Origin: Bizionia sp.
GTDB taxonomy: Bacteria; Bacteroidota; Bacteroidia; Flavobacteriales; Flavobacteriaceae
Assembly: GCA_020631395.1 (NCBI GenBank)
Contig: JAHDHI010000015.1
Location: forward strand, 1-64,000
Direction of reading: 5' to 3'
Length of the DNA: 64,000 bases
The notes beneath the pieces were generated by a model. That model worked only from the letters and a program-made list of their open reading frames with translations, did not search any database and had not been told where the DNA came from. The translations under genes were made by a program, and so were the position numbers. This document shows, piece after piece, positions 1-7,585 of the stretch (position 1 is the stretch's first letter; each line of letters begins with the position of its first letter).

Positions 1-462
1 TATTATTCACTCTTACGGCTACTCGTGGAAAACGAGCGATGTCTATTCCCATATAGCATCTTTGATCCTTCTAAAATACATCATAGAGAATTTAATTTAC
101 TGATTCCCAATAAAATGAATAATACACAAAAAAATGCAAAACTTACTAGCCATAATTGGTAAAATATTTGCTAGTTTTGCGCCCCTCGAAAGAGCTTCCT
201 TAACAAGGAAAATATAGTGCAAAGCCCTTATAATAATAAAGTTATGCACAATTTGAAAAGCAATCTGTAAATTAACATTAAAGCAAAAAAGAAACATTCA
301 TAACCAAGACTCTCGATACACAGTCCAATGATTATATGAATGATACAGACAACCAATAAAAGAACACCCCGAATCCACTCGAAATTGACAAATTCCTTAC
401 CAAAATTTAATATTAACGCATAAAACCCCTAAATGACGATTATGCCAGGTCATTTTAACATC
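1..462. other. Left-edge region without a convincing gene
   Basis: No reading frame here has convincing protein character. A frame on the + strand is open from base 1 to a TAA at 160-162 and could be the tail of a gene starting outside the window, but nothing in it is recognisable. An imperfect inverted repeat (GCAAAAC near 136, GTTTTGC near 176, each with a neighbouring TAGC/GCTA) may form a hairpin after that frame. No TAnnTTTG promoter motif is visible before the gene at 463. Confidence 0.4.
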
Positions 463-1026
463 ATGAAAAAAACCCTAATACTACTAATGATAGTTCTGAC
501 TTCAAATTTAGTCGAAGCTCAATTGATAAAAGACAAATCAATCAATGTCCAAATTGGATATGGAGTCAGCGTACCCTATTATAGCTTTGATGAAATTATT
601 AACACTGGATTTTTCACACAAGGAGAATTAGTGTTAAAAGTAGCGTCTTGGGTTGAATTCAGACCATATGTAGGTTTTATCATGACAAGTTCAAACGGGA
701 AAGACTTCTATGACAATCCTACCAATGAAAAAGCCACATCCAAAGCCTTTTTGCTTGGAGGAAAAGCAAGAGTCAGAGCACCAATTCCTTGGATAGCACC
801 TTATTTTGAAATTGGAATAGGGACTTCAATTGGAAAATTTGAAACATTGGCGGCATTTAACAATTTTGACAAAAGCGGAATTATTTATCACATCCCTTTT
901 TCGTTCGGACTGGAATTAGGGAAAAACAATAATGTCGATTTAGGATTTGCCTATTACTTTCAACCATCAGTTAAGCAATATGTTGGCGCTTTTGCGCTAG
1001 GAATAACATTTCCTATCAGTGAGTAA
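463..1026 (+). CDS. Small outer-membrane beta-barrel-like protein
   Basis: The product (187 residues) starts with a signal peptide: KK, a hydrophobic stretch and a likely cleavage after VEA/Q near residue 20. The rest alternates aromatic and polar residues and glycine in the way of an eight-strand outer-membrane barrel (the OprF/porin-like opacity fold). It ends in a strand with the aromatic FPI before the stop. ATG 463 is preferred because an upstream in-frame ATG at 433 would put ten non-signal residues before the lysines. No specific function can be given. The stop codon overlaps the left arm of a palindromic repeat. Confidence 0.6.
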   Translation: MKKTLILLMIVLTSNLVEAQLIKDKSINVQIGYGVSVPYYSFDEIINTGFFTQGELVLKVASWVEFRPYVGFIMTSSNGKDFYDNPTNEKATSKAFLLGGKARVRAPIPWIAPYFEIGIGTSIGKFETLAAFNNFDKSGIIYHIPFSFGLELGKNNNVDLGFAYYFQPSVKQYVGAFALGITFPISE

Positions 1027-1187
1027 TACCAATTCTAATTTGAAATTACTGTAAAAGAAAATGACTATTTTTTTCTTTGTATGAAGAAGAAAAATAAAGC
1101 ATGGCATTGGTTACGGTTTCTTTTTCATTCTGAAATAGAGAGGAAAAAGAACGTTTTATTCTAGTAATTTCAAATTAGAATTGGTAT
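1026..1187. repeat. 162-bp palindromic element with perfect 25-bp terminal arms
   Basis: Bases 1026-1050 are the exact reverse complement of 1163-1187; the arm begins ATACCAATTC. The arms enclose about 112 bases without an open frame, in which the inner few bases next to the arms pair partly. The left arm overlaps the stop codon of the barrel gene. The layout matches a short non-coding inverted-repeat element (MITE- or REP-like). It could also work as a large transcription-stopping hairpin. No target-site duplication is obvious. Confidence 0.7.
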
Positions 1188-1300
1188 AAATAACGTGTTG
1201 CACAAAACAACAATTAACTCATGGTTGTTGGCGGTTACCCAATAAAACCTTACAAGTAAAAGCCTCTGTCCTTGACGGAAATTTTTCAATCATAAATAAA

Positions 1301-1711
1301 ATGAACGAACAGAATAATTACCCACCCATCTTTTCAAGAGTAAAAGCCGCAGTAATCGATGCCATATTGATTATGATGTTGATGTATACGGCCACAATGG
1401 CATTTACAATGTTCGACACCATAAACGACATAGTGAAAATGATTGTCTTCGTTTTCATTTTTGTCCTATATGAGCCATTGCTTGTAAGTTTTTTAGGAGC
1501 TAGTTTAGGGCACTTGTTTTGTGACTTAAAAGTGGAGAGAAACGATGAAAACAATAAAAATTTAACACTCCCAGTTGCTATGCTCCGATTCCTTGTAAAA
1601 TCTCTTTTGGGTTGGTTTTCCTTGATATCAGTATCTAGAGACAACAAAAAGAGAGCCATTCACGATATGATAGCGAAATCCGTAGTACTCCATGTTGGTG
1701 ATAAAAAATAA
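1301..1711 (+). CDS. RDD family membrane protein
   Basis: This 136-residue protein has the RDD layout: an N-terminal FSRVKAAVIDAILI segment with the conserved Arg and Asp around the first membrane helix, a second hydrophobic segment (about residues 45-62), the G-x-x-x-G-H turn (GASLGHLF), a third helix near residues 95-110, and a final RAIHD motif. RDD proteins are integral membrane proteins. Some act as Na+/H+ antiporters, but most have no assigned role. The gene stands alone between the palindromic element and the oppositely oriented holA. Confidence 0.8.
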   Translation: MNEQNNYPPIFSRVKAAVIDAILIMMLMYTATMAFTMFDTINDIVKMIVFVFIFVLYEPLLVSFLGASLGHLFCDLKVERNDENNKNLTLPVAMLRFLVKSLLGWFSLISVSRDNKKRAIHDMIAKSVVLHVGDKK

Positions 1712-1830
1712 TTGTTGACCGAAGTTGTTTCACGGCTTCTTTAACTTAGCTAACAAAACATATTCTTTGAATCTCTCTGAAACATCTTGGCTAAAGGAAA
1801 ACTAATTATAAACGACATATGATATTTCAT

Positions 1831-1851
1831 AGTTAGTTAGTTAGTTAGTTT
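1831..1851. repeat. TTAG tetranucleotide tract
   Basis: About five tandem copies of TTAG lie in the 187-base space between the RDD gene and the end of holA. No coding frame crosses it, so copy-number change would not alter a protein. Confidence 0.8.
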
Positions 1852-1898
1852 AGAATTCTACAAATGTAGAATACCCCTTATAAACTCTATAAATCTTC

Positions 1899-2939
1899 TC
1901 AATTTAAAACCCTAACCAACAACTCCTTCAACAAATCTCCTTGAGGCACCGCATTGGAGCCTACACCTTTGCTTTTTACATCGAATTCCCGTAACGTCGC
2001 TACGATGCCACTCACCTTTCTCATCGGGAAATTACGAGCAGCCGTTAAATATTCATTCACAAAATATGGATTTACACGCAATGCAGATGCAACACTTCTA
2101 GGAGACTTGTCCGTCATACCATGCAATTGCAACAATTGAGAAAAGAAATTGAACAACAACGACACTGTTACGACCATTGGATTGTCCTTTGGGTTGTCGG
2201 CAAAGTAATCTACTATTTTAAATGCTTGAGCATCATTTCTTGCACCAATGGCCTTCCGTAGCTCAAAATTGTTGTAATCCTTGCTAATCCCAATGTTTTC
2301 CTCAATATGTTCAGGTGTGATCTGTGTATCTTTTGGTAAAACGATTTGTAGTTTTTCCAATTCATTGTTTATTTTGCTTAGATCGGTTCCCAAAAACTCC
2401 ACCAACATTTGCGAGGCTTTTGGAGCAATGCCATATCCCTTTGCAGACAGCACTCTACGAATCCAATCTGGCACTTGATTGTCGTACAATTTCTTACTCT
2501 CGAACACAATTCCCTTTTTCTTTATGATCTTGTAAACCGATTTCCTCTTGTCTACGCTCTTGTATTTATAACAAATCACCAAAACCGTAGTAGGTTGAGG
2601 GTTCTCGGCGTAAGCAGCCAGCTTGTCTATGGTACGAGCCAAATCTTGTGCCTCCTTTACAATTACGACTTGTCGTTCTGCCATCATGGGAAAACGCTTG
2701 GCATTTCCCACAATATCCTCTATGGTGACATCGCGTCCATATAGCACCATTTGGTTGAAGCCCTTTTCCTCCTCTGCCAATACTGTCTTTTCTATGAAAT
2801 CGGAAATCTTGTCTATATAGTATGCTTCCTCTCCCATCAATAGGTAGATTGGCTTCAGGTTTTTATTCTTTATGTCGGTTACCAATTGCTTAACTTCGTC
2901 CAAAATATATTCCTTAGTTAATTTTTCATTTAAAATCAC
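1899..2939 (-). CDS. holA: DNA polymerase III delta subunit
   Basis: The delta subunit opens the beta sliding clamp within the clamp-loader complex. The 346-residue length fits HolA. The sequence shows the family pattern: PIYLLMGEEAYYIDK near residue 30 (a Walker-A-like region that lacks the functional lysine loop), a middle domain with LGTDLSKINNELEKL near residue 190, and a C-terminal helical collar ending in LLKELLVRVLN. It runs divergently from the nuclease-fold gene at 2972, with only 32 bases between them. Confidence 0.9.
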   Translation of the reverse strand: MILNEKLTKEYILDEVKQLVTDIKNKNLKPIYLLMGEEAYYIDKISDFIEKTVLAEEEKGFNQMVLYGRDVTIEDIVGNAKRFPMMAERQVVIVKEAQDLARTIDKLAAYAENPQPTTVLVICYKYKSVDKRKSVYKIIKKKGIVFESKKLYDNQVPDWIRRVLSAKGYGIAPKASQMLVEFLGTDLSKINNELEKLQIVLPKDTQITPEHIEENIGISKDYNNFELRKAIGARNDAQAFKIVDYFADNPKDNPMVVTVSLLFNFFSQLLQLHGMTDKSPRSVASALRVNPYFVNEYLTAARNFPMRKVSGIVATLREFDVKSKGVGSNAVPQGDLLKELLVRVLN

Positions 2940-2959
2940 TTAAAGTGACTTTATAATTT

Positions 2960-2967
2960 TAAATTTG
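2960..2967 (+). promoter_or_regulatory. TAnnTTTG -7 element (TAAATTTG) before the HSDR_N gene
   Basis: TAAATTTG matches the Bacteroidota -7 consensus TAnnTTTG. It ends only five bases before the GTG start at 2972, so transcription would begin at or almost at the start codon, giving a leaderless or nearly leaderless message. Confidence 0.5.
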
Positions 2968-2971
2968 TGTA

Positions 2972-3421
2972 GTGCAAGAATTAAATTTTCCCACATATTC
3001 GTTTCGACTCAAAAATAGCGAAAATAAAGTATCTATTTTCGATGTCATTCGTAAAAGATTCATGGTCTTGCAGCCAGAAGAATGGGTAAGGCAACATTGC
3101 GTTCATTATTTGATGAACGAGAAGAAATACCCCATTACCCTCATAAATGTCGAAAAAGAATTAAAAATCAACGATTTAAAGAAACGTTATGACATTGTCG
3201 TTTTCAACCCCGATGGTAGCATCCATCTAATAGTGGAATGCAAAGCACCGAAAATCACCATCGATCAAACTACCTTTGACCAAATCGCTAGATACAATTT
3301 GGCCTTGAATGCCACTTATCTGATGGTGACCAATGGATTAAATCACTATTATTGCATGATGGATTTTGAAGCAGAGAAATATCGATTTTTGAAAGACATA
3401 CCGGAATATGATAGGAATTGA
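2972..3421 (+). CDS. Lone HsdR N-terminal-type (PD-(D/E)xK) nuclease-fold protein
   Basis: This 149-residue protein contains the nuclease-fold core of the type I restriction HsdR N-terminal family (HSDR_N). It has RYDIVVFNPDGS followed by LIVECKAP near residues 70-90, which supplies the D...ExK metal-binding signature. There is no helicase part and no methylase or specificity gene nearby, so it is not a complete restriction system. Stand-alone copies of this size next to holA are, to my knowledge, common in Flavobacteria and their substrate is unknown. The GTG start is chosen because the conserved N-terminus (MQELNFPTYSFR) begins there. Confidence 0.75.
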   Translation: MQELNFPTYSFRLKNSENKVSIFDVIRKRFMVLQPEEWVRQHCVHYLMNEKKYPITLINVEKELKINDLKKRYDIVVFNPDGSIHLIVECKAPKITIDQTTFDQIARYNLALNATYLMVTNGLNHYYCMMDFEAEKYRFLKDIPEYDRN

Positions 3422-3445
3422 CAATTAATTAGAAATTAAAAAACA

Positions 3446-4435
3446 TTGAAACTTGCGATCGTCATACTGAATTGGAATGGAAAGAGACTACTGGAAACCT
3501 TCTTGCCATCCGTTATAAGGCATTCCAAAGAGGCTACCATCTATGTTGCCGACAATGCCTCTACAGACGATTCCGTAGATTTTGTACGTTCGAGCTTTCC
3601 TTCAATAAAAATCATCCAAAATGTAGAAAACGGTGGTTACGCCAAGGGTTACAACGATGCTTTAAAACAAGTAGAAGCGGATGTGTTCTGCCTTGTCAAT
3701 AGTGATATCGAAGTAACAGAAAATTGGCTAGCTCCCATTGTTTCGACTTTTAATTCGGAAGAAAAGACAGCAATCATCCAACCAAAAATACTAGATTACA
3801 AGCAAAAGACACATTTTGAATATGCAGGTGCAGCTGGTGGGTTCATAGATCGATACGGCTATCCCTTTTGTCGCGGTCGCATTTTCGACACCATTGAAGA
3901 AGACAAGGGCCAATATGATGAGAATTCTGAAATATTCTGGGCTTCTGGCGCTTGTTTTTTTATCAGAAGTACAGTTTTCAATACCTTAAAGGGTTTTGAT
4001 GAATCTTTTTTTGCTCATATGGAAGAAATTGATTTATGCTGGAGGGCTCACAATTTAGGATACACGTCCAAATACAATTACAAGTCTACGGTATATCATG
4101 TAGGAGGAGCTACTTTAAATGCCACGAATCCCCAAAAAACATACCTTAACTTTAGAAACAGCTTATTTACGCTGACAAAGAATGCCGCTGGAGGAATCGT
4201 CCCTCTCTTGTTTGTTCGCTTGACATTGGATGGATTGGCTGGCATAAAATTCTTGACAGCTTTTAAGTTTAGTCACATCTTGGCCATTTTAAAGTCGCAT
4301 TTTAGTTTTTATGCGCACTTGCCTAGACTGTTAAAACAGCGAAAATTGTTAAACCAATCCAAAAACTACTTTATGAAGGAATCTATTGTTTGGTCTTACT
4401 ACGTAAATAACAAAAAACTATTTAACCGTTTATAG
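3446..4435 (+). CDS. GT2 family glycosyltransferase
   Basis: This is a 329-residue GT-A fold enzyme of the rhamnosyltransferase-like branch of family GT2. It has LAIVILNWNG at the N-terminus, VADNASTDDS (nucleotide-binding), a VNSDIEV metal-binding motif near residue 91 and GFDESFFAHMEEIDLCWR (acceptor/base region) near residue 190. The hydrophobic C-terminal segment may touch the membrane. It begins with TTG 24 bases after the nuclease-fold gene, so the two are probably co-transcribed. The acceptor is unknown; cell-surface polysaccharide or glycoprotein is likely. Confidence 0.85.
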   Translation: MKLAIVILNWNGKRLLETFLPSVIRHSKEATIYVADNASTDDSVDFVRSSFPSIKIIQNVENGGYAKGYNDALKQVEADVFCLVNSDIEVTENWLAPIVSTFNSEEKTAIIQPKILDYKQKTHFEYAGAAGGFIDRYGYPFCRGRIFDTIEEDKGQYDENSEIFWASGACFFIRSTVFNTLKGFDESFFAHMEEIDLCWRAHNLGYTSKYNYKSTVYHVGGATLNATNPQKTYLNFRNSLFTLTKNAAGGIVPLLFVRLTLDGLAGIKFLTAFKFSHILAILKSHFSFYAHLPRLLKQRKLLNQSKNYFMKESIVWSYYVNNKKLFNRL

Positions 4436-4484
4436 TGTTTAGCAAAAATTTTGTTAATCCCTGTTTTAACATTTTAATTTTCTA

Positions 4485-4492
4485 TACTTTTG
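4485..4492 (+). promoter_or_regulatory. TAnnTTTG -7 element (TACTTTTG) before the OmpA-like gene
   Basis: TACTTTTG fits the Bacteroidota -7 motif and lies 36 bases before the ATG at 4528. A TTTTAA stretch near 4463 sits where a -33 element would be expected. Confidence 0.5.
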
Positions 4493-4527
4493 ATGTGTTA
4501 AGATTTAATTTTATTCAATAACCAATT

Positions 4528-5382
4528 ATGAAGAAATTTGTATTATTAGGTGCAGTCGCACTATTAACTTTAGGTTCTTGTGTTTCCAAGAAGGACTATC
4601 TAGCTTTAGAAGAAAAACATAAAAACACTCAGGATTTATTAAATTCCGCTACAATAAAACTAAACAAGTGTTTGGCAGATGAAGCTGCTTCTGTTGCTAG
4701 AGGAAAAGAATTGGAAGCGCGCTTGGCCGATTTGAAGAAAACGAATCAAGATTTGATACAAACCTCAAAAGATATGACAGTCTTGACTACAAAAGGTGCA
4801 AGCAATCTTGAAAAATCCTTAGAAAGCCTAAAGGAAAAAGACTTGAAAATAACACGTTTGCAAGACGCCTTGACCAAAAAGGACAGTGTGACCTTGGCTT
4901 TGGTGACCAGCCTTAAGAAAGAAGTTGGCTTAAACGATCCAGACATAGAAATCAATGTAGAGAAGAGTGTAGTCTTCATCTCTCTTTCCGATAAATTGCT
5001 ATTCAAGAGTGGAAGTTACAACATTACCAAAAGAGCAACGGAAATCTTAGGAAAAGTGGCTACCGTAATTAACAGCAAGCCTAATTTTGAAGCAATGATA
5101 GAAGGACACACAGACAACGTTCCTTACTCAAAAGGCGTATTGATAGACAACTGGGATTTAAGTGTAAAGCGTAGTACAGCCATTGTTAGAGCTTTACAAG
5201 AACTAGGTGTGAATCCTGCCCAGTTAATAGCAGCTGGTCGTGCAGACCATATACCATTGGTTGATAACGACACACCTGAAAATCGTGCAACAAATCGTCG
5301 TACCAAAATTTTGATCTTACCAAAGATCGATCAATTCTACGATATGATAGAAAGCGAAATGAAATCGCTTTCCGAAGAATAG
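4528..5382 (+). CDS. OmpA-family peptidoglycan-binding lipoprotein
   Basis: The 284-residue precursor has a lipoprotein signal (hydrophobic stretch then LGSC, lipidated Cys at residue 18). Next come about 100 charged residues likely to form a coiled coil, then a C-terminal OmpA/MotB domain. The domain shows IEGHTDNVPY, the NWDLSVKRS helix, and the TPENRATNRRTKI segment that holds the Asp/Arg pair for diaminopimelate binding. It should anchor the outer membrane to peptidoglycan in the periplasm. A strong hairpin terminator follows directly. Confidence 0.88.
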   Translation: MKKFVLLGAVALLTLGSCVSKKDYLALEEKHKNTQDLLNSATIKLNKCLADEAASVARGKELEARLADLKKTNQDLIQTSKDMTVLTTKGASNLEKSLESLKEKDLKITRLQDALTKKDSVTLALVTSLKKEVGLNDPDIEINVEKSVVFISLSDKLLFKSGSYNITKRATEILGKVATVINSKPNFEAMIEGHTDNVPYSKGVLIDNWDLSVKRSTAIVRALQELGVNPAQLIAAGRADHIPLVDNDTPENRATNRRTKILILPKIDQFYDMIESEMKSLSEE

Positions 5383-5400
5383 AAGCTCTCATAAAAGCAA

Positions 5401-5450
5401 AAAAATGCGTCTCGTTGTCACAGTACAACGAGACGCATTTTTATTTTTTT
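5401..5450 (+). terminator. Rho-independent terminator
   Basis: An 18-base perfect stem (5401-5418 with 5425-5442) around a six-base loop is followed by a T-rich run. The outer A/T ends make it usable from both strands. It closes the OmpA-like gene. Confidence 0.9.
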
Positions 5451-5680
5451 GTTTGTTTATTTGCGAAACGACAAATGGAAGTGATTCAAAAAAGCAATCG
5501 ACCTATTCTTGGGTTAATTGACATCCAGTACCAGTTGTCTTCTAGTTTTTAGTTCTGCAATCAAGATAAGACATAGAAAAGGTGGTATCGATTTTGGCAT
5601 ACAAAGGAGAAGATCGACATATCAATAAAAACCGTAGGCTCCAATTGAGCAGTCTTGTCTATAACAATCTTCAGTGACTA

Positions 5681-6301
5681 CTAGAATATTTCCAAGCTTC
5701 CTTTTCCTTTTCTAATGACTACTGGTTCATTTTCAGACAAATCTATGATCGTAGAAGCTTCATTGTCTCCATAGCCTCCATCGATCACCAAGTCGACGAG
5801 ATTGTCCCATTTTTCCAAAATCAACTCAGGATCTGTGGTATATTCCAAAATAGTATCCTCATCTCGAATGGAAGTCGAAACAATGGGATTCCCCAACTCC
5901 TTCACAATTTCCAATGCAATGTTGTTGTCGGGTACACGTATCCCTACCTCTTTTTTCTTTTTGAAGACAGATGGCAACGATTTGGATCCAGGCAGAATAA
6001 AAGTATAAGGCCCTGGCAATGCTCGTTTTAGAATTTTAAAGGTGGATGTATTAATTTGTTTTACATAATCGCTTAAATGACTTAAGTCATGGCAAATAAA
6101 GGACAACTTTGCTTTCTCCACCTTTACTCCCTTTATCCTAGCTATACGTTCCAAAGCTTTATTGTTGGTAATATCACACCCTAATCCATATACGGTATCT
6201 GTTGGGTAAATTATCAACCCTCCCTTTTTAAGCACGTCCACTACACGCTTAATTTCTTTGGGGTTGGGATTGTCTTCGTATATTTTTATAAACTCTGCCA
6301 A
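5681..6301 (-). CDS. L-threonylcarbamoyladenylate synthase (Sua5/YrdC/YciO family)
   Basis: This enzyme makes threonylcarbamoyl-AMP from Thr, bicarbonate and ATP for t6A37 tRNA modification. The GGLIIYPTDTVYGLGCD motif (KxR/T...SxN family core) and the VGIRVPDN and STSIRDEDT segments are diagnostic. The frame stays open to an ATG at 6412, but those first 37 residues look unlike the family. The TTG at 6301 begins the usual start (x-AEFIKIYEDNPNPKEI) and follows a TAGCTTTG promoter motif by about 17 bases, so it is taken as the start (206 residues). It is the YciO/YrdC single-domain form without the Sua5 tail. Confidence 0.85.
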   Translation of the reverse strand: MAEFIKIYEDNPNPKEIKRVVDVLKKGGLIIYPTDTVYGLGCDITNNKALERIARIKGVKVEKAKLSFICHDLSHLSDYVKQINTSTFKILKRALPGPYTFILPGSKSLPSVFKKKKEVGIRVPDNNIALEIVKELGNPIVSTSIRDEDTILEYTTDPELILEKWDNLVDLVIDGGYGDNEASTIIDLSENEPVVIRKGKGSLEIF

Positions 6302-6318
6302 ACTAATTGCTTTGAATA

Positions 6319-6326
6319 CAAAGCTA
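6319..6326 (-). promoter_or_regulatory. TAnnTTTG -7 element (TAGCTTTG) for the threonylcarbamoyl-AMP synthase gene
   Basis: On the minus strand TAGCTTTG matches the -7 consensus and lies 17 bases before the TTG start at 6301. It falls inside the longer open frame, so a transcript from it could only use the downstream start. Confidence 0.5.
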
Positions 6327-6641
6327 TATATTTTAATCGAGAGCTTCTCTCTTATTTCATTATTCTTTTCTGAGGCTACCCCTCTATTGCAAACTTCCGA
6401 TGAAAACGACATTCATTTATATGCCCAAGCCATAAGTTCCGCTACATCCTCTTTAGTCTTTTCATTGTTGAATTTTCAGATGCCAAATCAATAGGACATC
6501 AAACCTTAAACAACTAATTTTCAATTATTTTCGTATATCAATTATAAATTAGTTAAATAACGAATTTTAATACTCGAACATATTAAACTTGATCATAATA
6601 ATTATCTTAAAGTTTCGTTTACATAGTAAATACACATCCAT

Positions 6642-7508
6642 ATGTTAAAGTCTACAAAACCTATCTTGATTGTCTTGTTTTTGTCTTTTGGCATTTTTAG
6701 TTGTAGCAATGAAGAGGTTTCCATTCCTGATGACATTGTAGAATCCACAGAATATTGGGAACAACTCAATGTCCCATATGGCAACGACCCAGAACAAGTT
6801 TATGACATTTACCTTCCACAAGACAGAACTTTGGATACCAAAGTGATTATTTTGGTTCATGGAGGTGGTTGGACATCTGGAGACAAAAATGACATGAATG
6901 GTTTCAAAGACATCATTCGGCAGGATTTGCCTGATTATGCCATTGTAAACATAAATTATAGGCTTGCAGATGAGGACAACCATGCATACCCGATGCAAAT
7001 CAATGACATTACAGCCGCAATAGATCATTTAAAGACCAATGGAAGTGACTACGTCATATCCGATGACTTTGGTTTTATAGGCATAAGTGCTGGAGCTCAT
7101 CTATCCATGCTATGGAGTTATGCTTTCGATACCAATGACAACATAGGTATGGTATGTAGCATCGTAGGGCCAACCAATTTTACGGATCCAGCTTATTTGA
7201 ACAATGTAGATTCCGAAGTCCAAGTGCTAATAGATGCATTTGGTCTTGATACAAGCTCTTCTTTCTTGGAGGAAATAAGCCCTTTGCATCAGGTTACAGC
7301 TTCAGCACCAGCTTCCATATTGTTTTACGGTGGAATGGATTCTTTGGTACCAACGACTCAAGGTACTGCTTTGGATGAAAAATTAACGACTCTAGGTGTT
7401 ACCCATGAATTTACCTTATACCCCAACGAAGGTCATGGTTGGGTAGGATTGAACTTGTTGGATACCTGGAACAAGTTGAAGGTGTTTACACAAACACATT
7501 TCAATTAA
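6642..7508 (+). CDS. Alpha/beta hydrolase (carboxylesterase-like) lipoprotein
   Basis: This 288-residue lipoprotein has the signal GIFSC (lipidated Cys at about residue 21). The fold is that of the BD-FAE/esterase-lipase group: HGGGW oxyanion-hole motif near residue 75, nucleophile elbow GISAG near residue 147, the acid Asp in GGMDSLVP near residue 231, and the catalytic His in EGHGW near residue 263. It probably hydrolyses acyl or acetyl esters in the periplasm or on the cell surface. It stands alone, divergent from the Sua5 gene. Confidence 0.85.
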   Translation: MLKSTKPILIVLFLSFGIFSCSNEEVSIPDDIVESTEYWEQLNVPYGNDPEQVYDIYLPQDRTLDTKVIILVHGGGWTSGDKNDMNGFKDIIRQDLPDYAIVNINYRLADEDNHAYPMQINDITAAIDHLKTNGSDYVISDDFGFIGISAGAHLSMLWSYAFDTNDNIGMVCSIVGPTNFTDPAYLNNVDSEVQVLIDAFGLDTSSSFLEEISPLHQVTASAPASILFYGGMDSLVPTTQGTALDEKLTTLGVTHEFTLYPNEGHGWVGLNLLDTWNKLKVFTQTHFN

Positions 7509-7585
7509 CCCTACCTTTGTTACTCTACGAAATTCTTGCTTTTATTTGTTGTAGTTTTCAACTGCGCTTTGAGATATGTATAAAA

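Noticed and set aside
1-162. Frame open from base 1 to TAA at 160-162 on the + strand
   Set aside because: It may be the end of a gene outside the window, but 54 codons with no recognisable motif are not enough to call it.
97-297. 66-codon hydrophobic frame on the minus strand
   Set aside because: Composition follows the AT-rich DNA, there is no promoter motif or family pattern, and it probably arises by chance.
1188-1270. attC-like arrangement (AACAACAA... TTGTTGG) after the palindromic element
   Set aside because: Only one imperfect pairing, no matching core sites elsewhere in the window and no integrase gene, so a gene cassette claim is not supported.
2972-3421. Part of a type I restriction-modification system
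   Set aside because: There is no helicase, methylase or specificity gene nearby, only the nuclease-fold domain beside holA.
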